Positions 1-6,784 of a stretch of 10,432 nucleotides of DNA are shown in pieces (within the stretch, counting starts at the first letter, position 1; every line of letters starts with the position of its first letter). A model generated the notes under the pieces. That model made no database searches and was not told the DNA's origin. It saw only the letters and a list, made by a program, of their open reading frames with translations. Source of the stretch: CAZYYO01 sp964650965 (lineage in GTDB: Bacteria > Bacillota > Clostridia > Lachnospirales > Lachnospiraceae); NCBI GenBank assembly GCA_964650965.1, contig CAZYYO010000074.1, positions 1 to 10,432 on the forward strand, written 5' to 3'. Made by a program: the position numbers and the translations under genes.

Positions 1-123
1 GGTGGTACGGGAACAATGGGATATATGTTTGGCGGATGGACGCTTATAGCAGCGGCACTGTCAGCCATGATATATAAATTAAAAAAGAAATTCATTCAAT
101 TAGAAAGGGAAGGAAAACAATGA
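1..123 (+). CDS. C-terminus of an LPXTG-type surface protein (partial)
   Basis: Frame 1 is open from the left edge to a TGA at 121-123. The 40 visible residues start with GGTGTMGYMFGGW, continue through a hydrophobic segment (about residues 13-24) and end in a basic tail (YKLKKK, then a short polar end). This is the layout of a cell-wall sorting signal just after the LPxTG motif. The next gene has the same Gly-Gly-Thr-Gly after its LPST, so the missing LPxT most likely lies immediately off the left edge. The TGA overlaps the next start codon as ATGA (120-123), which indicates one operon and translational coupling. In sortase pilus loci the gene before the backbone subunit is often the large tip adhesin or an ancillary pilin. 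That role is inferred from position only, because the functional domains are outside the window. Confidence 0.8.
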   Translation, partial: GGTGTMGYMFGGWTLIAAALSAMIYKLKKKFIQLEREGKQ

Positions 124-1643
124 AGAGAGTGAAAGCAATGAAAAGAATTCTTGCATTAGCGCTTGCCGTGGTAGTGGTTCTCACCATGAACATGACGGTA
201 TTTGCAGACAATGAAGGAACAACGCCTACTTACGCTATTACAATTACAAACGAAGAAACAGGACACACATATGAAGCATACCAGATATTTAAGGGGGATT
301 TGAGTTCGGCGGGTGTCCTATCCAATATTGAGTGGGGAGCCGGAGTAACGGATGCTGGCAAATTAGCACTTGGGAATGCAGCAGATAAGGCGAAATCATT
401 AGAAAATGCATCGGCAGCAACTGTAAGAGAATTTGCAGAGAAGATGAATGGTTATCTAGGTACTCCTTCTATAAGTGTGAATACTGCTACAACGAAGAAT
501 GAGTACAAAATGGATGGCTTGGAAGCCGGTTACTATTTAATCAAAGATAAGGATGCATCAATGGATGAGCAGGATGGTTCTTACACCTCCTTTATCTTAC
601 AGGTTACTAATAAGAATCAAGTCGTAAATGCAAAAGCTGATAAGCCTACGGTTGTTAAGAAGGTTATGGATATCAATGATTCAACAGGAGCAGTGACAGA
701 TTGGCAGGATTCGGCAGATTATGACATTGGAGATGATGTACCATTTCAGTTAACGGCGACACTTCCGAACAATGTGGATAAATATGATACTTACCAAATT
801 GTATTCCATGACACTTTATCAGCTGGATTTACTTATAATACGGATCTTGCCGTTTATATGGATGGCGTTAATGTTACATCAGAGTTTGATTCAGATGTTG
901 TATCAACGGATGCGGGAACAGCCCTGACATTTTCCTGTGATGATATGATAGCATTGGGTGCCAAGAATGGGTCAAAGGTTGTGATTACTTATACGGCAGA
1001 GCTGGATGAAGACGCAGTGATTGGCGCTGCTGGTAATCCAAACAAAGTATACTTGGAGTTTTCCAACAATCCAAACCATGAGGGAGAGGGAACTGGTAAA
1101 ACCCCTGAGGATAAAGTTATTGTATTCACGTACAAAGTAGATATCAATAAATTTGATGAAAATGAGAAGTCCCTGGAAGGCGCTGCTTTTCAATTAGAGA
1201 AGCTTATAAAGGGCACAGAAGGTAAGGAAGATCAGTGGGTTCTAGTAAAGGAATATAAAGTGGCTGCCGGCCAGACGACTTTTGAATTTAAAGGAATAGA
1301 TGATGGCACTTATCGGTTAACCGAGACGGTAACACCACAAGGCTACAACACCATTGATCCAATTGAATTTATTGTGAAAGCAGAGCATAAGGAGACGTCA
1401 GATGATCCAATGTTAATCACATTGACTGGGAATAAAACAAATGGGGATGTGTTTGTGATTCCAGAGACAATTGAAGGCACGGACACTCCAACCGGTACGA
1501 TGTCAGCAAATGTAATCAACCATTCCGGTTCAACACTGCCATCCACTGGTGGAACAGGTCGCGTTCTCCTTTACACAGTTGGAGCGATTCTTGTGGTTGT
1601 GGCAGGAATTGTGTTAGTTGCTAAGAAGAGAGCTGCCAAATAG
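120..1643 (+). CDS. Sortase-assembled pilus backbone subunit (isopeptide-forming fimbrial protein, LPSTG)
   Basis: This 507-residue secreted pilin has a signal peptide at 1-29 (cleavage probably VFA|DN). A first domain runs to about 170 and contains GLEAGYYLIKD. A second domain (about 175-335) has ADYDIGDDVPFQLTATLP and an SNNP motif at 315-318, as in the fimbrial isopeptide-forming family. A third CNA-B-like domain (about 338-440) has Lys344 in the VDINKFD strand and an E-box with Glu402 (YRLTETVTPQGY), the usual partners for an intramolecular Lys-Asn/Asp bond. LPSTG is at 473-477, followed by a membrane segment and KKRAAK. Lys172 in VNAK sits where the VYPK pilin-motif lysine is expected, so it is a candidate cross-linking lysine (inference). 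The ATG at 120 has AGGGAAGG at 106-113. A second ATG at 138 would shorten the signal peptide by six residues. The class C sortase encoded next is the expected polymerase. Confidence 0.93.
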   Translation: MKRVKAMKRILALALAVVVVLTMNMTVFADNEGTTPTYAITITNEETGHTYEAYQIFKGDLSSAGVLSNIEWGAGVTDAGKLALGNAADKAKSLENASAATVREFAEKMNGYLGTPSISVNTATTKNEYKMDGLEAGYYLIKDKDASMDEQDGSYTSFILQVTNKNQVVNAKADKPTVVKKVMDINDSTGAVTDWQDSADYDIGDDVPFQLTATLPNNVDKYDTYQIVFHDTLSAGFTYNTDLAVYMDGVNVTSEFDSDVVSTDAGTALTFSCDDMIALGAKNGSKVVITYTAELDEDAVIGAAGNPNKVYLEFSNNPNHEGEGTGKTPEDKVIVFTYKVDINKFDENEKSLEGAAFQLEKLIKGTEGKEDQWVLVKEYKVAAGQTTFEFKGIDDGTYRLTETVTPQGYNTIDPIEFIVKAEHKETSDDPMLITLTGNKTNGDVFVIPETIEGTDTPTGTMSANVINHSGSTLPSTGGTGRVLLYTVGAILVVVAGIVLVAKKRAAK

Positions 1644-1673
1644 ATATCAATGAGAACATGATATGAAATTTAT

Positions 1674-1697
1674 CCAGGGGAGCGTAAGCTCCTCTGG
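1674..1697 (+). promoter_or_regulatory. Intercistronic stem-loop between pilin and sortase genes
   Basis: CCAGGGGAGC (1674-1683) pairs with GCTCCTCTGG (1688-1697) over 10 base pairs with one G-U wobble. The loop is GTAA, a GNRA-type tetraloop in RNA. T1673 and G1698 could add another wobble pair. No T-run follows, so a full intrinsic terminator is unlikely. The stem lies 30 bases after the pilin stop and 11 bases before the sortase ribosome binding site. A plausible role is mRNA 3'-end protection or partial attenuation, giving more backbone pilin than sortase. The structure is read directly; the function is inferred. Confidence 0.6.
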
Positions 1698-1708
1698 GAT
1701 ACAACCAT

Positions 1709-1714
1709 AAGGAG
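1709..1714 (+). promoter_or_regulatory. Ribosome binding site that fixes the GTG start of the sortase gene
   Basis: AAGGAG lies six bases before the GTG at 1721. No ATG is placed at a usable distance, so GTG is taken as the start. Confidence 0.8.
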
Positions 1715-1720
1715 TACACT

Positions 1721-2608
1721 GTGAAAAAGCATTTTTCCTCAATGATATTAAGTATGATTATAATCGCAGGGCTCTCCTTATTGCTGTATCCATCAATCAG
1801 TGATTACTGGAATATGTTCCACCAGTCCAGATCCATTGCACAATATACAGAAGCCGTGGATCAGCGGGGGGAAGAAGAAAAAGAACAGATGCGTAAAGCG
1901 GCAGAGGCTTACAATGAGGCACTGAAACAAAAACCAAACCGCTGGGAGCTGTCCGAAGAGGAATACAAAGAATATGAAAGCCTTCTTGACGTGTCAGGTA
2001 CAGGAATAATGGGATATATTGAGATTCCTGGTCTCCAGGTGGCAATTCCCATCTATCATGGCATCGACCAGGAGATTCTGCAGATTGCAGTGGGGCATAT
2101 CGAAGGAACCTCCCTTCCCATTGGAGGACTTGGAACCCATTCGGTCATTTCGGGACATCGAGGATTGAAATCTGCAAAGCTTTTTACCGATCTGGATCAG
2201 CTGGCAGAAGGAGACATTTTCAAGCTGAGTGTTCTGGGAGAGACATTGACTTATCAGATTGACCAGATACATATTGTGCTCCCAGAAGAATTGAATGATC
2301 TTCAGATTGAGGAGAATAAGGATTATTGTACACTGCTGACCTGCACTCCATACGGGGTGAATACCCACCGTTTGCTGGTGCGAGGGCATCGAATCGCAAA
2401 TGAGGAGGAAGCCATGCTGCTTATGCAGGATGCAGAAGTGGTGCCACCGCTTCAGGAAGCCGCTATTGTGATGGTACTTCTTTTAGCCATCTACATTCTT
2501 CTAAAGATATTTGGAAGGCGTGTGAACTGGGATTATATGTTTGATAGATTAGCTACAAAAATAAGGAGTGGAATATATGAAAATCATAAGAAAAGTAAAC
2601 AGAAGTAA
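1721..2608 (+). CDS. srtC: Class C sortase (pilin polymerase)
   Basis: This 295-residue membrane transpeptidase should cleave LPxTG-type signals between Thr and Gly and join pilin subunits to a lysine of the next one. It has an N-terminal membrane segment (about 7-24), a Glu/Lys-rich helical linker (about 45-90) and the family-typical GIMGYIEIP (96-103 region). The catalytic residues are visible: His146 in SGHRG, Cys208 in TLLTCTP and Arg217 in VNTHRLLVRGHR. A second membrane segment is at about 247-265, followed by a basic tail. Two membrane segments and the adjacent pilin gene are typical of class C enzymes. The usual Asp-Pro-aromatic lid motif is not seen in the linker, where KPNRWELSEEEY occupies the corresponding place. 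The start is GTG, and the 3' end overlaps the next gene by 32 bases. Confidence 0.95.
   Translation: MKKHFSSMILSMIIIAGLSLLLYPSISDYWNMFHQSRSIAQYTEAVDQRGEEEKEQMRKAAEAYNEALKQKPNRWELSEEEYKEYESLLDVSGTGIMGYIEIPGLQVAIPIYHGIDQEILQIAVGHIEGTSLPIGGLGTHSVISGHRGLKSAKLFTDLDQLAEGDIFKLSVLGETLTYQIDQIHIVLPEELNDLQIEENKDYCTLLTCTPYGVNTHRLLVRGHRIANEEEAMLLMQDAEVVPPLQEAAIVMVLLLAIYILLKIFGRRVNWDYMFDRLATKIRSGIYENHKKSKQK
2563..2568 (+). promoter_or_regulatory. Ribosome binding site that selects the ATG at 2577
   Basis: AAGGAG at 2563-2568 is eight bases from the ATG at 2577. A longer frame could open at the GTG at 2568, but that codon overlaps the ribosome binding site itself and has none of its own at a workable distance. 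The ATG is therefore preferred. Confidence 0.75.
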
Positions 2609-3587
2609 ATATCTGCTGCTCCTTTTGGCGATTGCCTTTGTGAGTGTGATTGTGCCGCAGCTACTGGTTCATGCCAATGAATATATTGAGAAAGACCGCA
2701 AAGGAACAATACAAATAGAGGTTGGAGAAGCGGATAAGTTCGCCGAATTGAAAAACTACCACATTGATACGAGCATTTATCAGCTGGCTACCGTTGACAG
2801 GAACGGATACTTTACGGTTTTAAAGGAATACTCCAATTTACAGCCATTATTGGATGAAGTAAGGGATAAGAAGCAGTCAAAGGAATGGGAGACGGTGCTG
2901 CAGCAGGCACTAAGTGAGGTAGAAGGACAGAAAGCAGATGCCCGGGTTGCGGTGTCAGGAGGAACAGGGCAATCTGAAAGTCTAGCCACAGGTTTATATC
3001 TTATTACAGCAGAGCCTATGGATACGGAAGAATATCACTATGAATTCACAGCGGGTCTGGCAGCGCTTCCGAACAATGAATTTCGCGCTACAGGAAAAGG
3101 GAGTGATACTTGGCAGTACGATGACATAGAAGTGATGCTAAAGCCTACAAGAATACCGCTTACTGGGAATTTTACAATTACCAAAACACTGCAGTCCTAT
3201 AATCCCGAACTGGGGAAGCCGCTGTTTGTATTTTCTGTGGAAGCAGTAAAGGAGGAGGAGACGGTATACAGCGACATCATATCGCTGGCCTTTGACAATG
3301 CTGGGCAGAAGACCGCCAGGATAACCGGAATTCCAGCAGGAGCAAAGGTGACGGTTACGGAAGTATATTCAGGGGCGGGATATCAGATCACTTCTAATCC
3401 GGTTGTCACAATTGATCGAATCATTGCCAATGAGACAAAAGAGGTATCCTTTACAAATGATACGGATGGAAAAATCAAATATGGAACAGGAATCGTGAAT
3501 CATTTCGCATACGATGGAACAGGATATACCTGGTCACAAATTGAGGATAACACAAATCAGGAGAATGGATATCCGGCAGTGGAATAG
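2577..3587 (+). CDS. Secreted pilin-like protein without a sorting signal
   Basis: The protein has 336 residues. A basic N-terminus and hydrophobic segment (about 12-30) end in VHA|N near residue 33, giving a signal peptide or an N-terminal anchor. The middle region includes GLYLITAEP, resembling the GxYLI strand of pilin N-terminal domains. The C-terminal half begins FTITKTLQSYNPELGKPLF and contains ARITGIPAGAKVTVTEV and EVSFTND, then a GTGIVNHF stretch. That pattern fits the Ig-like or CNA-B-like repeat domains of Clostridia pilin-associated proteins. The end (NGYPAVE) is hydrophilic, with no LPxTG, membrane segment or basic tail. It could therefore be a minor subunit held by the N-terminal segment, a released protein, or a pilin that has lost its anchor. 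The gene overlaps the sortase gene by 32 bases. Family placement is moderate; exact function is unknown. Confidence 0.8.
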   Translation: MKIIRKVNRSKYLLLLLAIAFVSVIVPQLLVHANEYIEKDRKGTIQIEVGEADKFAELKNYHIDTSIYQLATVDRNGYFTVLKEYSNLQPLLDEVRDKKQSKEWETVLQQALSEVEGQKADARVAVSGGTGQSESLATGLYLITAEPMDTEEYHYEFTAGLAALPNNEFRATGKGSDTWQYDDIEVMLKPTRIPLTGNFTITKTLQSYNPELGKPLFVFSVEAVKEEETVYSDIISLAFDNAGQKTARITGIPAGAKVTVTEVYSGAGYQITSNPVVTIDRIIANETKEVSFTNDTDGKIKYGTGIVNHFAYDGTGYTWSQIEDNTNQENGYPAVE

Positions 3588-3635
3588 AGGGATGCCAATG
3601 ACAGTAAGACGGGATACACAATAGAAAGGAATCGT

Positions 3636-4181
3636 ATGAAGATGTTTTGGAATAAGCGCAGCAAATTAATAGGCCATCATCGAAGTATCATGTTCATGGT
3701 ATTCCTTGCTTTGATCATGATTGCAGCAGCTTCTGTACCTGGTACTCTTGCGTATTTTACAACCTATGCCACTGCAAAGGGCGGCGTACCAATTACACTG
3801 GGGGCGAAAACAAAGGTAAAAGAAGAATTTAAGAATTGGGAGAAATCCATTCAGATTGAAAATACAGGGGAGACGGATTGCTATGTCCGTGTGAAAATCA
3901 TTGCGGCAAGCCAGTTTCAGATTACCGCAACTGGAAACCATTGGACAGATGGCGGAGATGGATATTGGTATTACAGTGAAGTCTTACCGACTGGGCTTGT
4001 GACGGAGGATGAATTAAAGGCATCCATTACCGTTGCCAAAGAAGTGAAGACCAGTTTCAATGTTGTAATAGTTCAGGAATGTATTCCGGTAAGCTATGAT
4101 GAGAATGGAGAGCCAACAGGTGTACTTCAGGCAGACTGGAATCAGGCGAAGCAGGTGGTGCAAGAGGAGGAGATGAAATGA
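3636..4181 (+). CDS. TasA/camelysin-like protein with SipW-type signal peptide
   Basis: This is a small secreted protein of 181 residues. A basic start (NKRSK) precedes a hydrophobic core (about 18-34) that ends in SVPGTLAYFTTYAT. The Gly-x-x-Ala-Tyr-Phe-Thr pattern is the hallmark of signal peptides cut by SipW-type peptidase. The mature part has IQIENTGETDCYVRVKI, close to the NTG...YVRV strand common to TasA-like fibre proteins and their relatives. A single Cys (in TDCYV) is present and the C-terminus is acidic (EEEMK). GAAAGGA at 3624-3630, five bases upstream, supports the ATG at 3636. The stop overlaps the next start (ATGA at 4178-4181). The signal peptidase six genes on (the last gene of the operon) is the expected processing enzyme. 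Fibre formation is inferred from the family and not visible in the sequence. Confidence 0.85.
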   Translation: MKMFWNKRSKLIGHHRSIMFMVFLALIMIAAASVPGTLAYFTTYATAKGGVPITLGAKTKVKEEFKNWEKSIQIENTGETDCYVRVKIIAASQFQITATGNHWTDGGDGYWYYSEVLPTGLVTEDELKASITVAKEVKTSFNVVIVQECIPVSYDENGEPTGVLQADWNQAKQVVQEEEMK

Positions 4182-4945
4182 TGAAAAAGAGAATTTCCAT
4201 TCTCCTGGCTGCAGTATCTTCCCTGCTATTAGTGGGAAGCGTTGTGGGAAGCGCTCGGGCAGCTCTCTTATATTACAGCGAAGATTATGTGGCCCAGATG
4301 GATGTGAAATCAATCGGAGTATCCTTAGTTGAGAATGGGGACAGCATAAGCTGGAGAGATTATTTGCATAAGGATGATGCCTGGAATCAGGATTCAGGAG
4401 TCCTTCTTTCCAATTTGTTAGCCAAAGGGGAAACACTTGTCTTAAACAAGAAGTATAAGGAAGAATTGTCTGTTAGAAATAGCGGAACCATCGATGAATA
4501 TGTGCGTGTGACGGTGAATCGGTATTGGGTGGAGCAGGAGCCGGATACCGGGGAAGCCTCCGGCAATAAGCGGATGGATTTGGACCCAGCGTTGATTCAG
4601 GTGCATTTTCCAGAAGAAAATGGCTGGCTTGTTGACCCAAAGAGCAGTACAAATGAGAGAACAGTTCTCTATTATCACAAAATCCTAAAGAGTGGTGAAA
4701 CAAGTCCACTTTTCGCAGATACCATCTCAATCAATGACAAAGTGGCGCAGATTGTATCCAAGGAGCAGACCACTGACGAGAATGGATATACGATAATCAA
4801 ATCAATTTACGAATATGATGGGGTACAATTTATGCTTCAGGCAGATGTGGATGCAGTCCAGACCCATAATGCCAGGGAAGCCATTGGCAGCGCCTGGGGT
4901 GTGGAGGCTTCCATCGCAGAGGATGGAACATTGAGTTTAGAATAA
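4178..4945 (+). CDS. Second TasA-like/SipW-associated secreted protein
   Basis: The protein has 255 residues. A basic N-terminus (MMKKR) and hydrophobic core (about 6-24) are followed by GSARAALLYYSEDYVAQ. The sequence then continues KSIGVSLVENG, LSVRNSGTIDEYVRVTVNRYW, NGWLVDP and ERTVLYYHKIL. The NSGTIDEYVRV strand parallels NTGETDCYVRV in the preceding gene, so the two are probably diverged members of one structural class. The GSARAALLYYS context can be read as an ordinary AxA cleavage site (ARA|AL) or as a degenerate SipW-type site; neither is proven. AGGAGG at 4165-4170 lies seven bases before the ATG, inside the end of the preceding gene. Translational coupling through ATGA suggests matched amounts of the two proteins. 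It may be a partner, anchor or cap for the first TasA-like protein (inference). Confidence 0.8.
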   Translation: MMKKRISILLAAVSSLLLVGSVVGSARAALLYYSEDYVAQMDVKSIGVSLVENGDSISWRDYLHKDDAWNQDSGVLLSNLLAKGETLVLNKKYKEELSVRNSGTIDEYVRVTVNRYWVEQEPDTGEASGNKRMDLDPALIQVHFPEENGWLVDPKSSTNERTVLYYHKILKSGETSPLFADTISINDKVAQIVSKEQTTDENGYTIIKSIYEYDGVQFMLQADVDAVQTHNAREAIGSAWGVEASIAEDGTLSLE

Positions 4946-4955
4946 GGAGAGCAAA

Positions 4956-5711
4956 ATGAAGAGATTGATTGCATTTTTCGTATTGTCTTTCCTTATATTA
5001 GGAATGACAAATACCGTGTACGCAGAGAATTCTGCAACGAAAACCGAATCTGTAATATTCAATGGTAAGAAAATGGAGAGTTCTTTTTCCTCCTCGAAGC
5101 TGGCGGCATCCGTTATGGAGATGCAGCCGGGAGACACTGTGAATTTTGCCATAAAGATATCAAATGAGGGAGACTTTACAACCGATTGGTATATGTCCAA
5201 TACAGTTCTTCAGAGCTTGGAGGATGCACAGAAGGTGGCAGAAAATGGAGGCTATGCCTATCTTCTGACATATCAGAATCAGGCTGGAACTGACACAGTG
5301 CTATATGACAGCCAACAGGTGGGCGGTGAGAAAATAAGCAGTGCCGGGGAAGGGTTAAGTGAGGCAACGGATTCGCTGGATAGCTTTTTCTTCCTGGACC
5401 GTTTGCCAAAGGGGGACACTGGCTTGGTTTGCCTTGCAATTGGGCTGGATGGTGAGAGTCAGGGCAATATCTATCAGGATACCCTTGCTCGGCTGATGAT
5501 GAATTTTGCAGTGGAGGATGTACCAGATGACACAAAGAAACCGCCAGAGAAGGGAACCCCAGTGACACAGAAAGACTTCACTTCTTCAACGGGTGCGGTA
5601 CAAACAGGGGATATCTGGACATGGGGAGCAGTCATTGCATTGGTTCTTGGTGTGATATGCATAGGGGGAAGCTGTCTGTGCCAAAGGAAAAAGAGGAGCG
5701 TGACAAAATGA
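4956..5711 (+). CDS. Secreted wall-associated protein with non-canonical VQTGD anchor
   Basis: The protein has 251 residues with a signal peptide at 1-23 (VYA|EN). The mature region contains QPGDTVNFAIKISNEGDFTTDWYMSN. That resembles the strand PGD...I.I.N.G used by TasA-like and related beta-sandwich proteins, so the protein may be structurally akin to its two upstream neighbours. Residues 196-214 form a Pro/Lys/Thr/Ser-rich linker. The C-terminus has VQTGD (215-219), a membrane segment (about 224-240) and QRKKRSVTK. The order motif, hydrophobic stretch, basic tail is that of a sorting signal, but the motif lacks Leu-Pro. Three Cys (235, 240, 242) cluster near the end of the membrane segment. 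AAGGAG at 4944-4949 precedes the ATG by six bases. I do not recognise a named family; a role as fibre anchor or assembly factor is inferred. Confidence 0.78.
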   Translation: MKRLIAFFVLSFLILGMTNTVYAENSATKTESVIFNGKKMESSFSSSKLAASVMEMQPGDTVNFAIKISNEGDFTTDWYMSNTVLQSLEDAQKVAENGGYAYLLTYQNQAGTDTVLYDSQQVGGEKISSAGEGLSEATDSLDSFFFLDRLPKGDTGLVCLAIGLDGESQGNIYQDTLARLMMNFAVEDVPDDTKKPPEKGTPVTQKDFTSSTGAVQTGDIWTWGAVIALVLGVICIGGSCLCQRKKRSVTK

Positions 5712-6784
5712 GAAAAATTCGATTAATAGGAATCTTATTATGCACATTCGTCCTTTTCCTTCTTCAGGGGAAAATGCAAACCATGGCGGCAGAATATACA
5801 TTTACAGTTCGAATCTATGCAGGGAATCAAGGAACCATTATGGATATGTCGGATCTGAACGTGGTTTCTAAGAATCCCGCTCAGGTTCAAATCACGAAGG
5901 ATGCTTCGAAGATTGTGATCACGGGCTTATCCTATGAGGACCGTGTGACTTATCAGGCACAGAAATCGGTTCGAGTTCCAGACACAAGCAAGTACTATGT
6001 AAGAGGATTCCGCCTAAGTGGGCGGGATAATGGAACCATTGCGAAATATGCATCCTTTGTTGTGACAGAGAGCCAGGATTATGTGGTGGCATACGGAATC
6101 AAAGGGGATGTGACTCAGTACACAGTTACCTATAAGGATGAGCAGGGGAATACCCTTGCCCCAAGTCAGACCTATTATGGAAATGTAGGGGATCTGCCAG
6201 TTATGGCATATACCTATCTGGATGGGTATATCCCATCCGCTCGGAATATCTCAAGGGAGCTTAAAGCAGATTCCTCCAAGAACTTGTTCGAATTCATCTA
6301 TACCTTAAGGCCGGGGACAGAGACCGGGAACCCGCCGGCGGAGAATCCGCAAGCAGTTAAACCACAGGAGAATCCAGAAGCCCAGGCTAATCCATCAGGG
6401 CAGCAGGGAGCGGGGGCAGGTGGTATTGGAAATGAAGCTGCAGCAAATATTGCAGGTGCAGCTAATGGCGCAGATGCAGCGAATATTACAAATGCAGCTA
6501 ATCCTGGAAACGAGGAGAATGCACTCAACGAGCCAGAGGTAAATGAGAGCAATTCAGAAACAGAGATTCAGGAACCAGAGGTCCCAAGAGCCAGCAATCC
6601 GGATACAGAGATTGTGGATGAGAAGGTTCCACTTTCTGGGCGGGTTACAGAGAATGGGATGCTAGCGCCAATGGTAATCGGTGCAATTTCAGCACTGGTT
6701 TTGGCAGTGCTAATCATCTTGTTCTTCTGGAGGCGCAGGAGAAAGAAGAATGCCGTTTCCAATAAGAAAACGAAAAATGAATAA
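5708..6784 (+). CDS. MucBP-like surface protein with Ala/Asn-rich stalk and C-terminal membrane anchor
   Basis: The protein has 358 residues. The signal peptide ends near MAA|EY (27-29). Residues 30-135 form a beta-rich domain I do not recognise. Residues 137-199 (YTVTYKDEQGNTLAPSQ..GNVGD...DGYIPS..FEFIYT) match the MucBP pattern of mucin-binding and other Gram-positive surface proteins. Residues 202-300 are low complexity, first Pro/Glu/Asn, then Ala/Asn/Gly, then Glu/Asn rich, and probably form a stalk across the wall. A membrane segment is at about 320-340, followed by RRRRKK. EKVPLSG (305-311) sits where a sorting motif might be but is not LPxTG, so the protein may stay membrane-bound. 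The start is ATG 5708, with GAGGAG at 5693-5698 and an ATGA overlap with the gene before. An upstream in-frame ATG (5621) would bury the signal peptide and was not used. Confidence 0.8.
   Translation: MRKIRLIGILLCTFVLFLLQGKMQTMAAEYTFTVRIYAGNQGTIMDMSDLNVVSKNPAQVQITKDASKIVITGLSYEDRVTYQAQKSVRVPDTSKYYVRGFRLSGRDNGTIAKYASFVVTESQDYVVAYGIKGDVTQYTVTYKDEQGNTLAPSQTYYGNVGDLPVMAYTYLDGYIPSARNISRELKADSSKNLFEFIYTLRPGTETGNPPAENPQAVKPQENPEAQANPSGQQGAGAGGIGNEAAANIAGAANGADAANITNAANPGNEENALNEPEVNESNSETEIQEPEVPRASNPDTEIVDEKVPLSGRVTENGMLAPMVIGAISALVLAVLIILFFWRRRRKKNAVSNKKTKNE
6737..6741 (+). promoter_or_regulatory. Candidate ribosome binding site for the long form of the signal peptidase
   Basis: AGGAG lies eight bases before the ATG at 6750, inside the Arg-rich tail codons of the preceding gene. 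Good spacing favours a long protein that includes the repeat-encoded tail. The match could be accidental, because the same bases are also Arg codons. Confidence 0.5.

Noticed and set aside
3141..3170. Internal IPLTG in the unanchored pilin-like protein as a possible sorting motif
   Set aside because: It lies in mid-protein with no hydrophobic segment or basic tail after it and continues straight into a beta-domain.
3585..3635. Read-through of the TAG at 3585 into the in-frame TasA-like gene
   Set aside because: The gap is in frame and open, but 16 open codons are easily chance. The downstream gene has its own ribosome binding site and signal peptide.
5621..5707. N-terminal extension of the MucBP-like protein
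   Set aside because: It overlaps the preceding gene by 90 bases and would place the signal peptide inside the protein. ATG 5708 has a good ribosome binding site.
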